Assembly (NCBI RefSeq): GCF_020667845.1
Contig: NZ_JAFMPQ010000005.1
Span: 1-64,000 of the forward strand
Source of the DNA: Cognatishimia sp. F0-27
GTDB lineage: Bacteria > Pseudomonadota > Alphaproteobacteria > Rhodobacterales > Rhodobacteraceae
Direction of reading: 5' to 3'
Length of the DNA: 64,000 bases
The notes under the pieces are model-generated. The model ran no database searches. It was not told where the DNA came from and saw only the letters and a list, made by a program, of their open reading frames with translations. This document shows, piece by piece, positions 19,690 to 29,425 of the stretch. A program made the position numbers and the translations under genes. Within the stretch, counting starts at the first letter, position 1. Every line of letters begins with the position of its first letter.

Positions 19690-20530
19690 AGCTGAAAAGT
19701 ATCGCGCTGGCCAGAAGTGTGCCGCCGCAAACCGGTGGCTGACGATCTGGGTTTTGGCAACTCAATGCTGAAGAAATGGATCGCGACCCATGAAGATGCG
19801 GATGTGGTGTCGAATGAGGATATTGACCGCGCCAAAGCGCTGGATCGACGCCGACGAAACGCCCGGATCCACCGGCAGGAGACAACGGTTTGCAAAAGGC
19901 CCCTAGTTTTCGCAGGCTGAATTCCATGAGATCGGGTTTTTTTGAAGAACAGAGCCTTCTTCGCAGCGCATCGATTGTGTCGTTGCGAGCCCGTGCACAG
20001 GCCGATTGCGCGCGTTTCGCAGCCGCCTTGCTGGTTGTATGGGGCAGTCCGATCCGGTCACGCTCGCGCAGGTCAAATAACAATCGCATTTCACCCTGAT
20101 CACAGGCGGAAACCCATGTTCGACGAACGAGTTCAAGGAGATCCGCCAAGAGGTCAATCATCGCCGGGTCGGCAGATTGATGCGCTCGACCGGTTGTCGA
20201 TTCTCCGAACGAAGTCCGTCAGAGGGACGAAAGACAGGGATCCGACGTTCAAGAAAGCACCGGGCACGCTGGGTCGTGACGTCATGGTAGAGTGCCAAAT
20301 CAGAAATAAGCCGGCGATATCAGCGGGGTCTGGACCGGTGTAGGCGGCAACCGTTGCCTGTGATCCTGAACATGCATTGCAGTTACGCCATCGGCGAGGC
20401 GGACCAGCAATCGGATGACGTGTGATTTGGCGATCAGGGCAATGAACATCGCCATCGAATCCCGCGCTCCGCAAAAGGGCTGCACCGACCACACCGATCG
20501 CCGTAGCTGTTTCCTGCATCGCTGCACTGG
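19690..20530 (+). pseudogene. remnant of an IS3-family transposase (orfA and orfB pieces)
   Basis: Three blocks resemble IS3-type transposase but lie in different frames. Around 19717-19913 the + strand encodes VADDLGFGNSMLKKWI, then a degraded leucine-rich tail ending in KRPLVFAG, as in orfA (VADDLG...LKKATVFFA). At 20132-20185 EIRQEVNHRRVGRLMR and, after a frame change, SILRTKSVRGTKDRDPTF recall the start of orfB. At 20415-20490 DLAIRAMNIAI and APQKGCTDHTD, in a third frame, recall the DDE region. Stops and frameshifts make it non-functional. Flanks at 19535-19690 and 20530-20648 show nothing else recognisable. No terminal inverted repeats were found by eye. Confidence 0.7.
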
Positions 20531-20648
20531 TTGGCCAGTGCGGCACGACAGACAAAACCACAGCACGACAAGCAATACGCTGCTTCGGGAGCCGATGATG
20601 CCCTTGATACCAGTGAAAACGATCGCGCAAGGAGACCGGCGCGTTGGG

Positions 20649-21242
20649 TCACAGAGCGCGGTGCCAGAGCGCATAATCCTCCGCCAAGTGCCGCTTGAGC
20701 TTGGTTTGCATGCTTGGTGAAAGCGCCGGACATTCCTGGCAGGGCGGGTTGTGAACCGGGATGGAGACGTCGACACCAAGCCGACTGCGCAAAAAGTCTT
20801 GAAGCGCGACCTGGTTTTCATACCGATAGAGCGTGTTCACGCATACGCCATTTGGGCGCGGCTCAAGGAATTTCGCTTGTGCGCCAACATCCGCAAATGC
20901 GGGCCGCTCCTCTTCGAGGTAAGCGCCGCAAAACTGCTCGAAGCTAAGGTGCTCGGTGGAGTTGGGCGTCCCCCGCACAGCGCTTCGTTGCCGATACCGG
21001 TACCAGGACCGCAGCCAGTCAATGGGCTCGCGGATCACCGCCAAAAGCTCCAGCGAGTCGCCCCCAATCTTGTCGAACATGGGCCGGAAGAACCGATTAT
21101 AACGGTAGAGCGGTGCGTGTTTCAGGGTGGGCGGACCGGTGATCACCATGGATGCATGAGGCGCCAACGCCGCGGCATAGGCGGTTGTGCCGGTCTTTGG
21201 AACGGCCAGGAAAACCAGTCTCTGCGGATAGAACACCAGCAT
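20649..21242 (-). CDS. sulfotransferase-like protein
   Basis: A 197-residue protein with the PAPS-binding 5'-phosphosulfate loop VPKTGTTAYAAAL near the N-terminus and the 3'-phosphate motif REPIDWLRSWYRYR around residue 70. These match the sulfotransferase superfamily. The acceptor is unknown. Roseobacter homologues are often annotated as gamma-glutamyl kinase, which the motifs do not support. ATG 21242 is preferred over TTG 21248 because AGAGG lies about 7 bases before it. It is divergent from recA and sits next to the dead IS3 element. Confidence 0.72.
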   Translation of the reverse strand: MLVFYPQRLVFLAVPKTGTTAYAAALAPHASMVITGPPTLKHAPLYRYNRFFRPMFDKIGGDSLELLAVIREPIDWLRSWYRYRQRSAVRGTPNSTEHLSFEQFCGAYLEEERPAFADVGAQAKFLEPRPNGVCVNTLYRYENQVALQDFLRSRLGVDVSIPVHNPPCQECPALSPSMQTKLKRHLAEDYALWHRAL

Positions 21243-21358
21243 TTTCAACCTCTTGACGCGTTAACTGACGGCCTAAACCTTTGCTTAACCAGTTCTTGTC
21301 AGGCTGAATACGCAAAGAATTCACTTGAATTGTTCTTGTTTTGGTCTCAAACAGTTGA

Positions 21359-21373
21359 GAACAAGTTAAGAAC
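21359..21373. promoter_or_regulatory. LexA SOS box of recA (GAAC-N7-GAAC)
   Basis: GAAC (21359-21362), seven bases and GAAC (21370-21373) match the direct-repeat SOS box known for alphaproteobacterial LexA. It ends 51 bases before the recA ATG, a position able to block the promoter. A degenerate second site (GTTC-N7-GGTC) lies at 21332-21346. Confidence 0.8.
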
Positions 21374-21424
21374 AAAACCGGCGATAGACGCTCCCTCACG
21401 GGTATGAAATAAGGGTCAGACCTC

Positions 21425-22498
21425 ATGGCAACGGCAGATCTTCTGAGCATGGATAACAAGCGCAACGCGGACAAACAAAAGGCGCTGGACAGCGCCTTGG
21501 CCCAGATCGAACGACAGTTCGGCAAAGGGTCCATCATGAAGCTTGGAGGCGACAACAAGCTCAACGATATCGAAGCGACGTCGACCGGGTCGCTCGGTCT
21601 TGATATCGCGCTTGGGATCGGCGGTTTGCCCAAGGGGCGGATCGTCGAGATCTACGGACCGGAGAGCTCGGGCAAGACAACGCTGACGCTGCACTGCGTG
21701 GCGGAAGAGCAAAAGAAGGGCGGGGTTTGCGCATTTGTGGATGCTGAACACGCGCTCGATCCGCAATATGCCCGGAAACTCGGTGTCGACCTCGATGAAT
21801 TGCTCATCTCGCAGCCCGATACGGGTGAACAGGCGCTTGAAATAACGGATACGCTCGTTCGGTCCGGCGCCGTGAACATGGTTGTCGTGGATTCGGTTGC
21901 GGCTCTCACGCCCAAATCAGAGCTTGAAGGCGACATGGGCGACAGCTCCGTCGGGGTTCACGCGCGCCTGATGAGCCAGGCCATGCGCAAACTGACCGGG
22001 TCGATCTCCCGGTCGAACTGCATGGTGATCTTCATCAACCAGATCCGCATGAAGATCGGCGTGATGTTCGGCTCTCCGGAGACCACCACGGGTGGTAACG
22101 CGCTGAAATTCTACTCCTCGGTCCGGCTCGATATCCGCCGCATCGGAGCGATCAAGGATCGCGACGAGGTCGTCGGCAACGCGACGCGCGTGAAAGTGGT
22201 CAAGAACAAGGTTGCGCCGCCATTCAAGCAGGTCGAGTTCGACATCATGTACGGGGAAGGGATCTCCAAGAATGGCGAGCTGCTCGACCTTGGCGTCAAG
22301 GCCGGTGTCGTCGAGAAATCCGGGGCCTGGTATTCCTATGGCGATGAGCGGATCGGCCAGGGGCGCGAGAACGCCAAGACATTCCTGCGCGAAAACAAGA
22401 CGATCGCTTACGAGATCGAAGACAAGATCCGCGCGGCGCATGGGCTCGAATTCGATATGCCGGAAGGCGCTGACGATGGCGACGTTATGGAAAGTTAA
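21425..22498 (+). CDS. recA: recombinase RecA
   Basis: The 357-residue strand-exchange protein for homologous recombination and co-protease for LexA. It has the Walker A motif GPESSGKTT, the DNA-binding loop segments around [15 protein letters not shown] and [13 protein letters not shown], and the acidic C-terminus ([11 protein letters not shown]). Length and sequence are typical. AAGGGTCAG precedes the ATG. The gene has its own SOS box upstream and a strong terminator downstream, so it is a single-gene unit. Confidence 0.98.
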   Translation: MATADLLSMDNKRNADKQKALDSALAQIERQFGKGSIMKLGGDNKLNDIEATSTGSLGLDIALGIGGLPKGRIVEIYGPESSGKTTLTLHCVAEEQKKGGVCAFVDAEHALDPQYARKLGVDLDELLISQPDTGEQALEITDTLVRSGAVNMVVVDSVAALTPKSELEGDMGDSSVGVHARLMSQAMRKLTGSISRSNCMVIFINQIRMKIGVMFGSPETTTGGNALKFYSSVRLDIRRIGAIKDRDEVVGNATRVKVVKNKVAPPFKQVEFDIMYGEGISKNGELLDLGVKAGVVEKSGAWYSYGDERIGQGRENAKTFLRENKTIAYEIEDKIRAAHGLEFDMPEGADDGDVMES

Positions 22499-22561
22499 CG
22501 CGCGTCGTGCGGCGGCAAGCGCTGTGCGCCCGACCCGCAGACCCTGACTTAACGGCCAGGA

Positions 22562-22589
22562 ACGGAGCCCCCGCGAGGGCTCCGTTTTT
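22562..22589 (+). terminator. rho-independent terminator of recA
   Basis: ACGGAGCCC (22562-22570), a CCGCGA loop and GGGCTCCGT (22577-22585) form a perfect 9-bp stem that runs directly into five T. It lies 64 bases after the recA stop. Confidence 0.9.
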
Positions 22590-22702
22590 CATTTCCGCCC
22601 CGAGGATCGGTCGATCGGCGTGGTGAGCATGGACAGCGTGCAACGAGGGCGATACACCCGCTCGCAAACACTTGCCGCCGACACCTGCAAAGAGGCCAAA
22701 CC

Positions 22703-25381
22703 ATGCCCACGCTGAACGACATCCGGTCGAGCTTCCTGAACTATTTCGAAAAACAAGGCCATGCGGTTGTCCCGTCGAGCCCGCTGGTTCCACGCAACGA
22801 TCCGACGCTGATGTTCGCAAATTCCGGAATGGTCCAGTTCAAGAACCTGTTCACCGGCGTCGAGACCCGCGACTACAAACGCGCGACCACCGCGCAAAAA
22901 TGTGTGCGCGCGGGCGGCAAGCACAATGACCTGGACAATGTCGGGTACACGGCGCGCCATCACACATTCTTCGAGATGATGGGCAACTTTTCCTTTGGCG
23001 ACTACTTCAAGTCCGACGCCATTCCCTTCGCGTGGGAGATGGTGACCAAGGAGCTCGACATCACGCCGGAGCGTCTTTTGGTGACGGTGTATCACACCGA
23101 TGACGAGGCGGTGGAGATCTGGAAAAAGACCGGGGTTCCAGAAGACCGGATCATTCGGATCGCGACCAATGACAATTTCTGGATGATGGGACCGACGGGC
23201 CCCTGTGGCCCATGCACCGAGATCTTCTTTGACCATGGCGAGAAATACTGGGGCGGTCCTCCGGGAACACCGGAAGAGGACGGGGACCGGTTCGTCGAGA
23301 TCTGGAACCTCGTCTTCATGCAATTCGAGCAGTTCGAAGATGGCAGCCGCAAGGAACTCGCGGCGCAGAGCATCGACACCGGCATGGGGATCGAGCGCGT
23401 TGCTGCCTTGTTGCAAGGCACCAATGACAACTACGCAACGGACCTCATTCGATCCTTGATCGAAGCGTCGGCGGATGTCACATCGACCGACCCGGATGGT
23501 CCGGGCAAGACCCATCATCGCGTTATCGCGGATCATCTGCGCTCCACCTCCTTTCTGATCGCCGACGGGGTGATGCCGAGCAATGACGGGCGCGGCTACG
23601 TGCTGCGCCGGATCATGCGGCGCGCGATGCGCCATGCGCACATGCTGGGTGCCGCCGACCCGGTGATGCACAAGCTTGTGCCGGCGCTTGTGCGCCAGAT
23701 GGGTGCGGCTTATCCCGAGTTGGGACGGGCACAGCCACTGATCGAGGAAACGCTGCATCTCGAGGAAACCCGGTTCAAACAGACGCTGGATCGTGGCCTC
23801 AAGCTTCTCGACGACGCGCTTTCGAAGCTGCCGGACGATGCGGAACTGCCCGGCGAGACGGCGTTCAAGCTGTATGACACGTTCGGCTTTCCGCTCGATC
23901 TGACGCAGGACGCCCTGCGTGAGCGCGACCGCTCGGTGGATACCGCCGGTTTTGACAGCGCCATGGCAGAACAGAAAGCCAAGGCCCGCGCGGCCTGGGC
24001 CGGTTCGGGGGAGTCCGCAGATCTCGCGATCTGGTTCGACCTTCTTGAAACCCATGGCGCCACGGATTTCCTCGGCTATGACACGGAAATCGCCGAGGGC
24101 CAGGTGCTCGCCCTGGTGCATGACGGGGCGGCTGTGGAGGCGCTTGCGGCCGGTGAAAGCGGGTGGGTGATCCTCAACCAGACGCCGTTTTACGGGGAAT
24201 CCGGCGGCCAGGTGGGGGATACCGGATGGCTGCGCCGCCTTGAAAACGAAGATGACATAGCGACCGTCACGGATACCCAGAAGATGGGCGACGGCAAACT
24301 CATCGCGCATCAGGTCACGGTGACCGCGGGGCGCTTTGCGGTTGCAGACGCCCTGCAGCTCGAAGTGGATCACGGGCGCCGCTCCGCCATCCGGGCCAAT
24401 CACTCGGCGACGCATTTGCTGCATGAGGCCCTTCGGCGCGCGCTCGGCGACCACGTGGCCCAGCGGGGCTCCCTGAACGCGCCGGATCGGCTGCGCTTCG
24501 ACTTCAGCCATGCCAAGGCGCTCAGCCCTGAGGAAACCCGCCGGGTGGAGCAGGAGGTCAACGCCTATATCCGACAGAACAGCACGGTTTCCACACGGAT
24601 CATGACACCGGATGACGCGCGTGCCATCGGCGCCCAGGCTCTTTTTGGCGAGAAATACGGAGACGAGGTGCGTGTCGTCTCAATGGGTCAACAGAAAGGC
24701 TCGGGCAAGGGCAGCGACGGCCAGACATATTCGCTGGAACTCTGCGGCGGAACACATGTGCGCCAGACCGGCGATATCGGCCTGTTCACGTTGCTTTCCG
24801 AAACCGCAAGCAGTGCCGGCGTCCGTCGGATCGAGGCGCTCACCGGTGACGCGGCGCTCGCCAACCTGCGTGCGCGGGATGCTTCGCTGTCGGAGATCGA
24901 GGGGCTTGTGAAAACCGGTGGGTCGGAGACACCCGCACGGATCAAGGCGTTGCTGGACGAGCGCAAGGCGCTTGCGGGCGAGGTGGCGCAACTGCGCCGC
25001 CAGCTTGCCATGTCCGGCAGTGCGACAGATGCCGTCTCAGGCGGGGAAACCCGTCAAATCAATGGCATGCCCTTTGTTGCTCAGGTTCTCCAAGGGGTGA
25101 CGGGCAAGGACCTGCCACCGCTAATTGATGAACACAAGGCGCGGATCGGGTCCGGTGTCGTGTTGCTGATTGCGGATGCGGGGGGCAAGGCCGCCGTGGC
25201 TGCCGGTGTGACGGACGACCTGACCGGAACGGTTTCTGCCGTGGATCTGGTGCGCGCCGCCGTGGCCGAACTTGGCGGCAAGGGCGGGGGCGGCCGTGCA
25301 GATATGGCGCAAGGCGGTGGCAAGGATGTGAGCAACGCCGCTGCCGCGATCAAGGCGGCTGAGGCCGTGATGGAGGGATAA
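22703..25381 (+). CDS. alaS: alanyl-tRNA synthetase
   Basis: An 892-residue class II synthetase charging tRNA-Ala. The N-terminal catalytic core has [18 protein letters not shown] and the motif region [13 protein letters not shown]. The editing domain has the zinc-binding [12 protein letters not shown] and [13 protein letters not shown]. The C-terminal part includes the glycine-rich C-Ala domain ([16 protein letters not shown]). All expected domains are present at normal length. The next gene begins on the base after the stop codon, indicating co-transcription. Confidence 0.98.
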   Translation: MPTLNDIRSSFLNYFEKQGHAVVPSSPLVPRNDPTLMFANSGMVQFKNLFTGVETRDYKRATTAQKCVRAGGKHNDLDNVGYTARHHTFFEMMGNFSFGDYFKSDAIPFAWEMVTKELDITPERLLVTVYHTDDEAVEIWKKTGVPEDRIIRIATNDNFWMMGPTGPCGPCTEIFFDHGEKYWGGPPGTPEEDGDRFVEIWNLVFMQFEQFEDGSRKELAAQSIDTGMGIERVAALLQGTNDNYATDLIRSLIEASADVTSTDPDGPGKTHHRVIADHLRSTSFLIADGVMPSNDGRGYVLRRIMRRAMRHAHMLGAADPVMHKLVPALVRQMGAAYPELGRAQPLIEETLHLEETRFKQTLDRGLKLLDDALSKLPDDAELPGETAFKLYDTFGFPLDLTQDALRERDRSVDTAGFDSAMAEQKAKARAAWAGSGESADLAIWFDLLETHGATDFLGYDTEIAEGQVLALVHDGAAVEALAAGESGWVILNQTPFYGESGGQVGDTGWLRRLENEDDIATVTDTQKMGDGKLIAHQVTVTAGRFAVADALQLEVDHGRRSAIRANHSATHLLHEALRRALGDHVAQRGSLNAPDRLRFDFSHAKALSPEETRRVEQEVNAYIRQNSTVSTRIMTPDDARAIGAQALFGEKYGDEVRVVSMGQQKGSGKGSDGQTYSLELCGGTHVRQTGDIGLFTLLSETASSAGVRRIEALTGDAALANLRARDASLSEIEGLVKTGGSETPARIKALLDERKALAGEVAQLRRQLAMSGSATDAVSGGETRQINGMPFVAQVLQGVTGKDLPPLIDEHKARIGSGVVLLIADAGGKAAVAAGVTDDLTGTVSAVDLVRAAVAELGGKGGGGRADMAQGGGKDVSNAAAAIKAAEAVMEG

Positions 25382-25672
25382 ATGCCAGCACTCTGGATTG
25401 CACATGTGACCGTGACCGATGCGGATGCATACGGGGCTTATGCCAAGCTGGCGGGGCCCGCGATCGCTGCGCATGGTGGCACGTTTCTCGCGCGGGGCGG
25501 ACGGTTCGTGCAGCTTGAGGGCAAGGAGCGACCGCGCAATGTCGTGGCGCGCTTTCCCTCTGTGGAGGCGGCCGTCGCCTGTTACGAATCCGATGCCTAC
25601 CAGGCGGCGCTGGACCATGCGCGTGGCGCATCGGAGCGCGAATTGATGGTCGTGGAGATCGACGACATCTGA
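25382..25672 (+). CDS. DUF1330 family small protein
   Basis: A 96-residue protein of the DUF1330/dimeric alpha-beta barrel type. Recognisable stretches are VTDADAYGAYAKLAGPAIAAHGG, FLARGG, VVARFPSVEAAVACYES and YQAALDHA. Family members form small ferredoxin-fold dimers of unknown function. The ATG follows the alaS stop with no gap and its TGA overlaps the next gene's ATG by one base, so alaS, this gene and the MOSC gene form one operon. Confidence 0.85.
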   Translation: MPALWIAHVTVTDADAYGAYAKLAGPAIAAHGGTFLARGGRFVQLEGKERPRNVVARFPSVEAAVACYESDAYQAALDHARGASERELMVVEIDDI

Positions 25673-26142
25673 TGCGGTCGCTTGCCGAGCTGCGGCGGAG
25701 CTTTCCCGGTCCGGGGCGGATCGACTGGATCGGTGTCCGTCCGGAGCGTCTGGCGCCGTTGGAGTCCGTGGCAGAGGGCGTGGTCGCCGAAACCGGTCTG
25801 GTCGGCGATCACAGCCGCGCGGGCAAACGCGCGCTGACCCTGATCCAAGCGGAGCATCTCCCGGCGATTGCGTCGCTGATCGGGCGCGAGGTGTTGGCGC
25901 CCGAGTTGCTGCGACGGAACATCGTTGTATCCGGTATCAATCTGACAGCGCTCAGGGAATTCGGGATCCGTATCGGATCGGTCGTGTTGGAGATCACCGC
26001 GCCTTGTGCGCCATGTTCACGCATGGAACGAGACTTGGGACCGGGCGGCTACAATGCAATGCGGGGCCACGGCGGTTGGTGCGCGCGCGTGGAGCAGGGC
26101 GGCCTTCTGCGATTGGGTGACCCGGTGCATCCGGCGCGATGA
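25672..26142 (+). CDS. MOSC domain protein
   Basis: A 156-residue stand-alone MOSC-domain protein. Features are GLVGDHSRAGKRALTLIQ, LRRNIVVSGINLTAL and the conserved cysteine region APCAPCSRMERDLGPGGYNAM. MOSC domains act in sulfur or molybdenum-cofactor chemistry, and the cysteine would be the likely sulfur carrier. It overlaps the DUF1330 stop by one base (TGATG) and ends the alaS operon. Substrate unknown. Confidence 0.87.
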   Translation: MRSLAELRRSFPGPGRIDWIGVRPERLAPLESVAEGVVAETGLVGDHSRAGKRALTLIQAEHLPAIASLIGREVLAPELLRRNIVVSGINLTALREFGIRIGSVVLEITAPCAPCSRMERDLGPGGYNAMRGHGGWCARVEQGGLLRLGDPVHPAR

Positions 26143-26512
26143 TCCCCGTTCGGAGTTTCGGCACCTTTTCGCGCAACCAAACCACCCCATTGGCGGAGCC
26201 TCGCGTATGACCGAATCCGAGGCTTTCAGACTTAAAGCGATTCGTGCGACGATCGCTTCAGTCTGTTGATAAGTCATGCTATTTCTCGTTATTGTGAGAA
26301 TTTTCCCGCTGGCGGAAACGTTAAATCAGGCTGATTGTTCGGAAATTGCGGCCAAATTATGGCATTGTGGGCACACATTGCCGGTGCTGCCCTAGAAAAT
26401 GCACGGTTTGTGCGAAAAACTACGCAGCAAGTCCGGAATTCCTGTCGCCCATTCGCAATTCAGTTGGCTAAGCTACCGTTACCCTTTTGAAAACTGTCTT
26501 GGGAGATAGATC
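26143..26512 (+). other. intergenic region before the small secreted protein gene
   Basis: This 370-bp gap is more AT-rich than its surroundings from about 26270 on, which suits a promoter region. The GGGAG at 26502-26506 serves the gene at 26513. I see no convincing gene, RNA or named operator in it. Confidence 0.5.
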
Positions 26513-26788
26513 ATGAAGAAAGTTCTTGCCGGTGCGATCCTCGCAGCTTCGGCCTTTGCGGCGCCCGCGTTCGCATGGGAAGGTCAAGTTGTGGCCTGTT
26601 ACGACAAGGTGTGGGTGCCAGCGAAGTACACCACGTCTAAGACCCTTGTCATGGCCGCTCACAGCGAGTGGCAGCACAAGCACGGCCAGATGATCAAAGT
26701 GCATTACCCTGCTGTCTACAAAGAGCACAAGCACCTGAAGACGCCCGGCCATTACGTCGCGCGCAAGGCGCCCTGCGTTCACGACTAA
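26513..26788 (+). CDS. small secreted protein of unknown function
   Basis: A 91-residue protein with a textbook signal peptide (MKKVLAGAILAASAFAAPAFA, cleavage after residue 21). The mature part of about 70 residues has two cysteines (CYDKVWVP and APCVHD) that could form a disulfide, and many His, Lys and Tyr residues (EWQHKHGQMIKVHYPAVYKEHKH). This could bind metal, but that is a guess. No family recognised. It has its own promoter region and terminator. Confidence 0.8.
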   Translation: MKKVLAGAILAASAFAAPAFAWEGQVVACYDKVWVPAKYTTSKTLVMAAHSEWQHKHGQMIKVHYPAVYKEHKHLKTPGHYVARKAPCVHD

Positions 26789-26812
26789 GTCGAGACATCA
26801 TAGACTGCCATG

Positions 26813-26850
26813 AAAAGGCGCGGGGTCGGTTCCCGCGCCTTTTCCTTTTT
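26813..26850 (+). terminator. terminator after the small secreted protein gene
   Basis: AAAAGGCGCGGG pairs perfectly with CCCGCGCCTTTT (26813-26824 and 26832-26843), followed by CCTTTTT. The A-rich left arm makes it able to work in both directions. Confidence 0.85.
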
Positions 26851-26897
26851 GGAAACGATTGTTTCCATAATGGAAACAAGGCATTGCATTTGTTTCC
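26851..26897. promoter_or_regulatory. phased palindromic operator-like cluster (GGAAAC/GTTTCC)
   Basis: GGAAAC at 26851, GTTTCC at 26861, GGAAAC at 26872 and GTTTCC at 26892 lie 10, 11 and 20 bp apart, that is on one helical face. The inner pair expands to a perfect palindrome with 10-bp arms (TTGTTTCCAT and its complement, 26859-26879) around one central base. It resembles a regulator binding site, yet lies between the ends of two convergent genes, so its target is unclear. Confidence 0.5.
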
Positions 26898-26990
26898 TGA
26901 TGTCCTGGATGAGTTGCGGCGTGGGTATCCGGACCCAAACGCAAACCGGTCGCCGATGTCCGGGTTCATGCCGCGCGCATGCGCTGACGC

Positions 26991-27017
26991 AAAAGGGCGA
27001 CCCTGCCGGGTCGCCCT
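26991..27017 (-). terminator. rho-independent terminator of typA
   Basis: A perfect 10-bp stem (AGGGCGACCC with GGGTCGCCCT, 4-base loop) is followed on the minus strand by a run of T (positions 26994 to 26991). It lies 38 bases after the typA stop. Confidence 0.8.
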
Positions 27018-27054
27018 GTTTCACGTCTGTATAGCTGTAGGCGTTGGGATAGCG

Positions 27055-28872
27055 TTACACGCCACGCGCGGCGCGCTTTCGCTCATGCGGATCGAGATAC
27101 CGTTTGCGCAGGCGGATGGCATTCGGCGTAACCTCGACCAGTTCGTCATCGTTGATATAGGCGATGGCCTCTTCGAGCGACAAGGTGATTGGCGTGGTCA
27201 GGCGCACCGCCTCGTCGGTCCCTGAGGCGCGCACATTGGTCAGCTTCTTTCCCTTGAGCGGGTTCACCTCAAGGTCGTTCTCGCGGCTGTGCTCGCCAAT
27301 AATCATCCCCTGATAGACCTTGGCTTGTGCGCCAATCATCATCTTGCCACGGTCTTCGAGGTTCCAGAGCGCGTAGGCCACGGCCTCGCCATTCTCCATC
27401 GAGATCAGCACACCGGCGCGACGCCCGGGAATTTCTCCCTTGTGTGGCGCCCAACCGTGGAAAACCCGGTTCAGAACGCCGGTGCCGCGCGTGTCGGTCA
27501 GGAACTCGCCATGATAGCCGATCAGGCCGCGTGATGGCACATGCGCGATGATCCGCGTCTTGCCGGCCCCGGCCGGGCGCATTTCAGCCAGCTCGCCCTT
27601 GCGCGCGCCGGTGAGTTTTTCGATCACGGCGCCGGAATACTCGTCATCCACGTCAATCGTGGCTTCCTCGATCGGCTCCATCAAAGTGCCATTGTCTTCG
27701 CGCATGATCACTTGCGGGCGCGAAATCGACAGCTCGAACCCTTCGCGGCGCATGTTCTCTATCAGAACGCCCATCTGCAATTCCCCACGGCCGGAGACCT
27801 CGAAGGCTTCGCCTCCGGGGGTGTCTGCGATCTTGATGGCGACATTGCTTTCGGCTTCCTTGTAGAGCCGTTCGCGAATGACGCGGGACTGAACCTTCTT
27901 GCCATCACGACCGGCTAGCGGGCTGTCATTGATGCCGAAGGTGACCGTGATCGTCGGCGGATCAATGGGCTGTGCTTCCAGAGGGTCTTCGACGGCAAGC
28001 GCGCAGATCGTGTCGGCCACGGTGGCCTTGGACATGCCCGCAAGGCTCACGATATCACCGGCAACGGCCTCTTCGATATCGGCCATGTTGAGGCCGCGGA
28101 AGGCCTGGATCTTGGTGACCCGGAACTGCTCGATCTTCTGACCGATCCGGCTCAGCGCCTGCACCGTGGCACCGACCTTGATCCGGCCCGACTCCACGCG
28201 CCCTGTGAGGATACGCCCGACAAACGCATCTGCGCCCAGCGTTGTGGCGAGCATGCGGAAGTCGTCGTCTTTTTTCTTGAGCTGCTTTGGGGCGGGAACG
28301 TGGTTCGCGATCAGGTTGAACAGCGCAGAGAGGTCCTTGCGCGGGCCGTCAAGCTCGGGGTCGGCCCAGCCGGAACGGCCGGACGCATAGAGATGCGGAA
28401 AATCGAGCTGGTCCTCGTCTGCGTCAAGCGATGCAAACAGGTCAAAACACTCGTCAAGCGCACGGTCTGGCTCTGCATCGGGCTTGTCGACCTTGTTGAG
28501 CACCACGATAGGCCGCAGACCAAGCGCCAGCGCCTTGGAGGTGACGAATTTCGTCTGCGGCATCGGGCCTTCGGCCGCATCCACAAGCAACACGACGCCA
28601 TCCACCATCGACAGGATCCGCTCCACCTCGCCGCCGAAATCTGCGTGGCCGGGCGTGTCGACGATGTTGATGCGGGTGTCTTTCCATTCGACGCTGGTTG
28701 GCTTGGCAAAGATGGTGATCCCGCGCTCGCGTTCGAGGTCGTTGCTGTCCATCGCGCGTTCGGCCACGGCCTGATTGGCGCGGAAGGCGCCCGACTGTTT
28801 GAGAAGCTCGTCGACAAGGGTTGTCTTGCCGTGGTCGACGTGGGCGATGATTGCGATATTGCGCAGGTCCAT
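27055..28872 (-). CDS. typA: ribosome-associated GTPase TypA/BipA
   Basis: A 605-residue translational GTPase that acts on the 50S subunit, mainly under stress. The G domain has G1 [12 protein letters not shown]2 around RGITIFAK, G3 [11 protein letters not shown] and G4 [11 protein letters not shown]-like domains II, III and V follow, then the BipA-specific C-terminal domain ([27 protein letters not shown] region). Length is typical. It is monocistronic with its own terminator. Confidence 0.96.
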   Translation of the reverse strand: MDLRNIAIIAHVDHGKTTLVDELLKQSGAFRANQAVAERAMDSNDLERERGITIFAKPTSVEWKDTRINIVDTPGHADFGGEVERILSMVDGVVLLVDAAEGPMPQTKFVTSKALALGLRPIVVLNKVDKPDAEPDRALDECFDLFASLDADEDQLDFPHLYASGRSGWADPELDGPRKDLSALFNLIANHVPAPKQLKKKDDDFRMLATTLGADAFVGRILTGRVESGRIKVGATVQALSRIGQKIEQFRVTKIQAFRGLNMADIEEAVAGDIVSLAGMSKATVADTICALAVEDPLEAQPIDPPTITVTFGINDSPLAGRDGKKVQSRVIRERLYKEAESNVAIKIADTPGGEAFEVSGRGELQMGVLIENMRREGFELSISRPQVIMREDNGTLMEPIEEATIDVDDEYSGAVIEKLTGARKGELAEMRPAGAGKTRIIAHVPSRGLIGYHGEFLTDTRGTGVLNRVFHGWAPHKGEIPGRRAGVLISMENGEAVAYALWNLEDRGKMMIGAQAKVYQGMIIGEHSRENDLEVNPLKGKKLTNVRASGTDEAVRLTTPITLSLEEAIAYINDDELVEVTPNAIRLRKRYLDPHERKRAARGV

Positions 28873-29029
28873 GAGTTATGTCGCTCGGATAGGGAAGGGT
28901 TGGCGCGGCCCTACAGCCCTGCGCGCCAAAAGACCAGAGCCCAATGCGACACAGCGGCGGTGTGGCGCTCTTGCACGGGGCTATGCGCAGCCGCGCGCCG
29001 CTTGCCGCGCCGTGGCGGTGCAGCGCGTG

Positions 29030-29359
29030 TCAGTGCTGGGCGGTATTCGAAAAGACGTTGATCACGATGATCCCGGCAATGATCAACCCCAACCCAAGGA
29101 GCGCGGGCAGGTCAAGTTTCTGGCCGAAGACGACCAGCCCGATGATCGAGATGAAGACCACGCCGAGCCCGGACCACATGGCATAGGCGATGCCCACCGG
29201 GAAATGTCGCAATGCAAGTGCCAGAAGGTAGAACGCGGCCCCGTAGGCGACGATCACGATCACGCTTGGCACGAGACGTGTGAATTGCTGACTTGCCTGA
29301 AGCGCCGACGTGCCGATGGTTTCGGCCAGAACGGCGCAGGCGAGGATCAGATAGGGCAT
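29030..29359 (-). CDS. SMR family multidrug efflux protein (EmrE/QacE-like)
   Basis: A 109-residue protein with four membrane helices. The essential glutamate is Glu13 in VLAETIGTSAL. The Tyr/Trp pair of the substrate pocket is in IAYAMWSGLGVV, as in EmrE-type proton antiporters of cationic compounds. The start at 29359 (MPYLILACAVLAE) fits the family; an upstream in-frame ATG at 29401 would add an atypical extension. It lies 66 bases after the methyltransferase gene on the same strand, so co-transcription is possible. Confidence 0.88.
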   Translation of the reverse strand: MPYLILACAVLAETIGTSALQASQQFTRLVPSVIVIVAYGAAFYLLALALRHFPVGIAYAMWSGLGVVFISIIGLVVFGQKLDLPALLGLGLIIAGIIVINVFSNTAQH

Positions 29360-29425
29360 CGGGATGGGCTCCGCTGGGATGTGCTGCGCCTGACTGTGCA
29401 TGGGCCAGGCGCAAAGGTCGAGCCA

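Noticed and set aside
19502-20161. Minus-strand frame of about 219 codons over the IS3 remnant
   Set aside because: Composition is atypical and it overlaps transposase fragments on the plus strand; no domain seen.
21243-21250. TTTCAACC at the start of the sulfotransferase-like gene as a fourth ECF motif
   Set aside because: No CGACMAAG box follows at 15-16 bases, and on the other strand these bases form the ribosome-binding region of the gene.
21260-21292. TTAA-like repeats between the sulfotransferase-like gene and recA as CtrA sites
   Set aside because: Spacings and half-sites deviate (TTAA-N8-CTAA, TAAA-N7-TTAA), so they do not meet the consensus.
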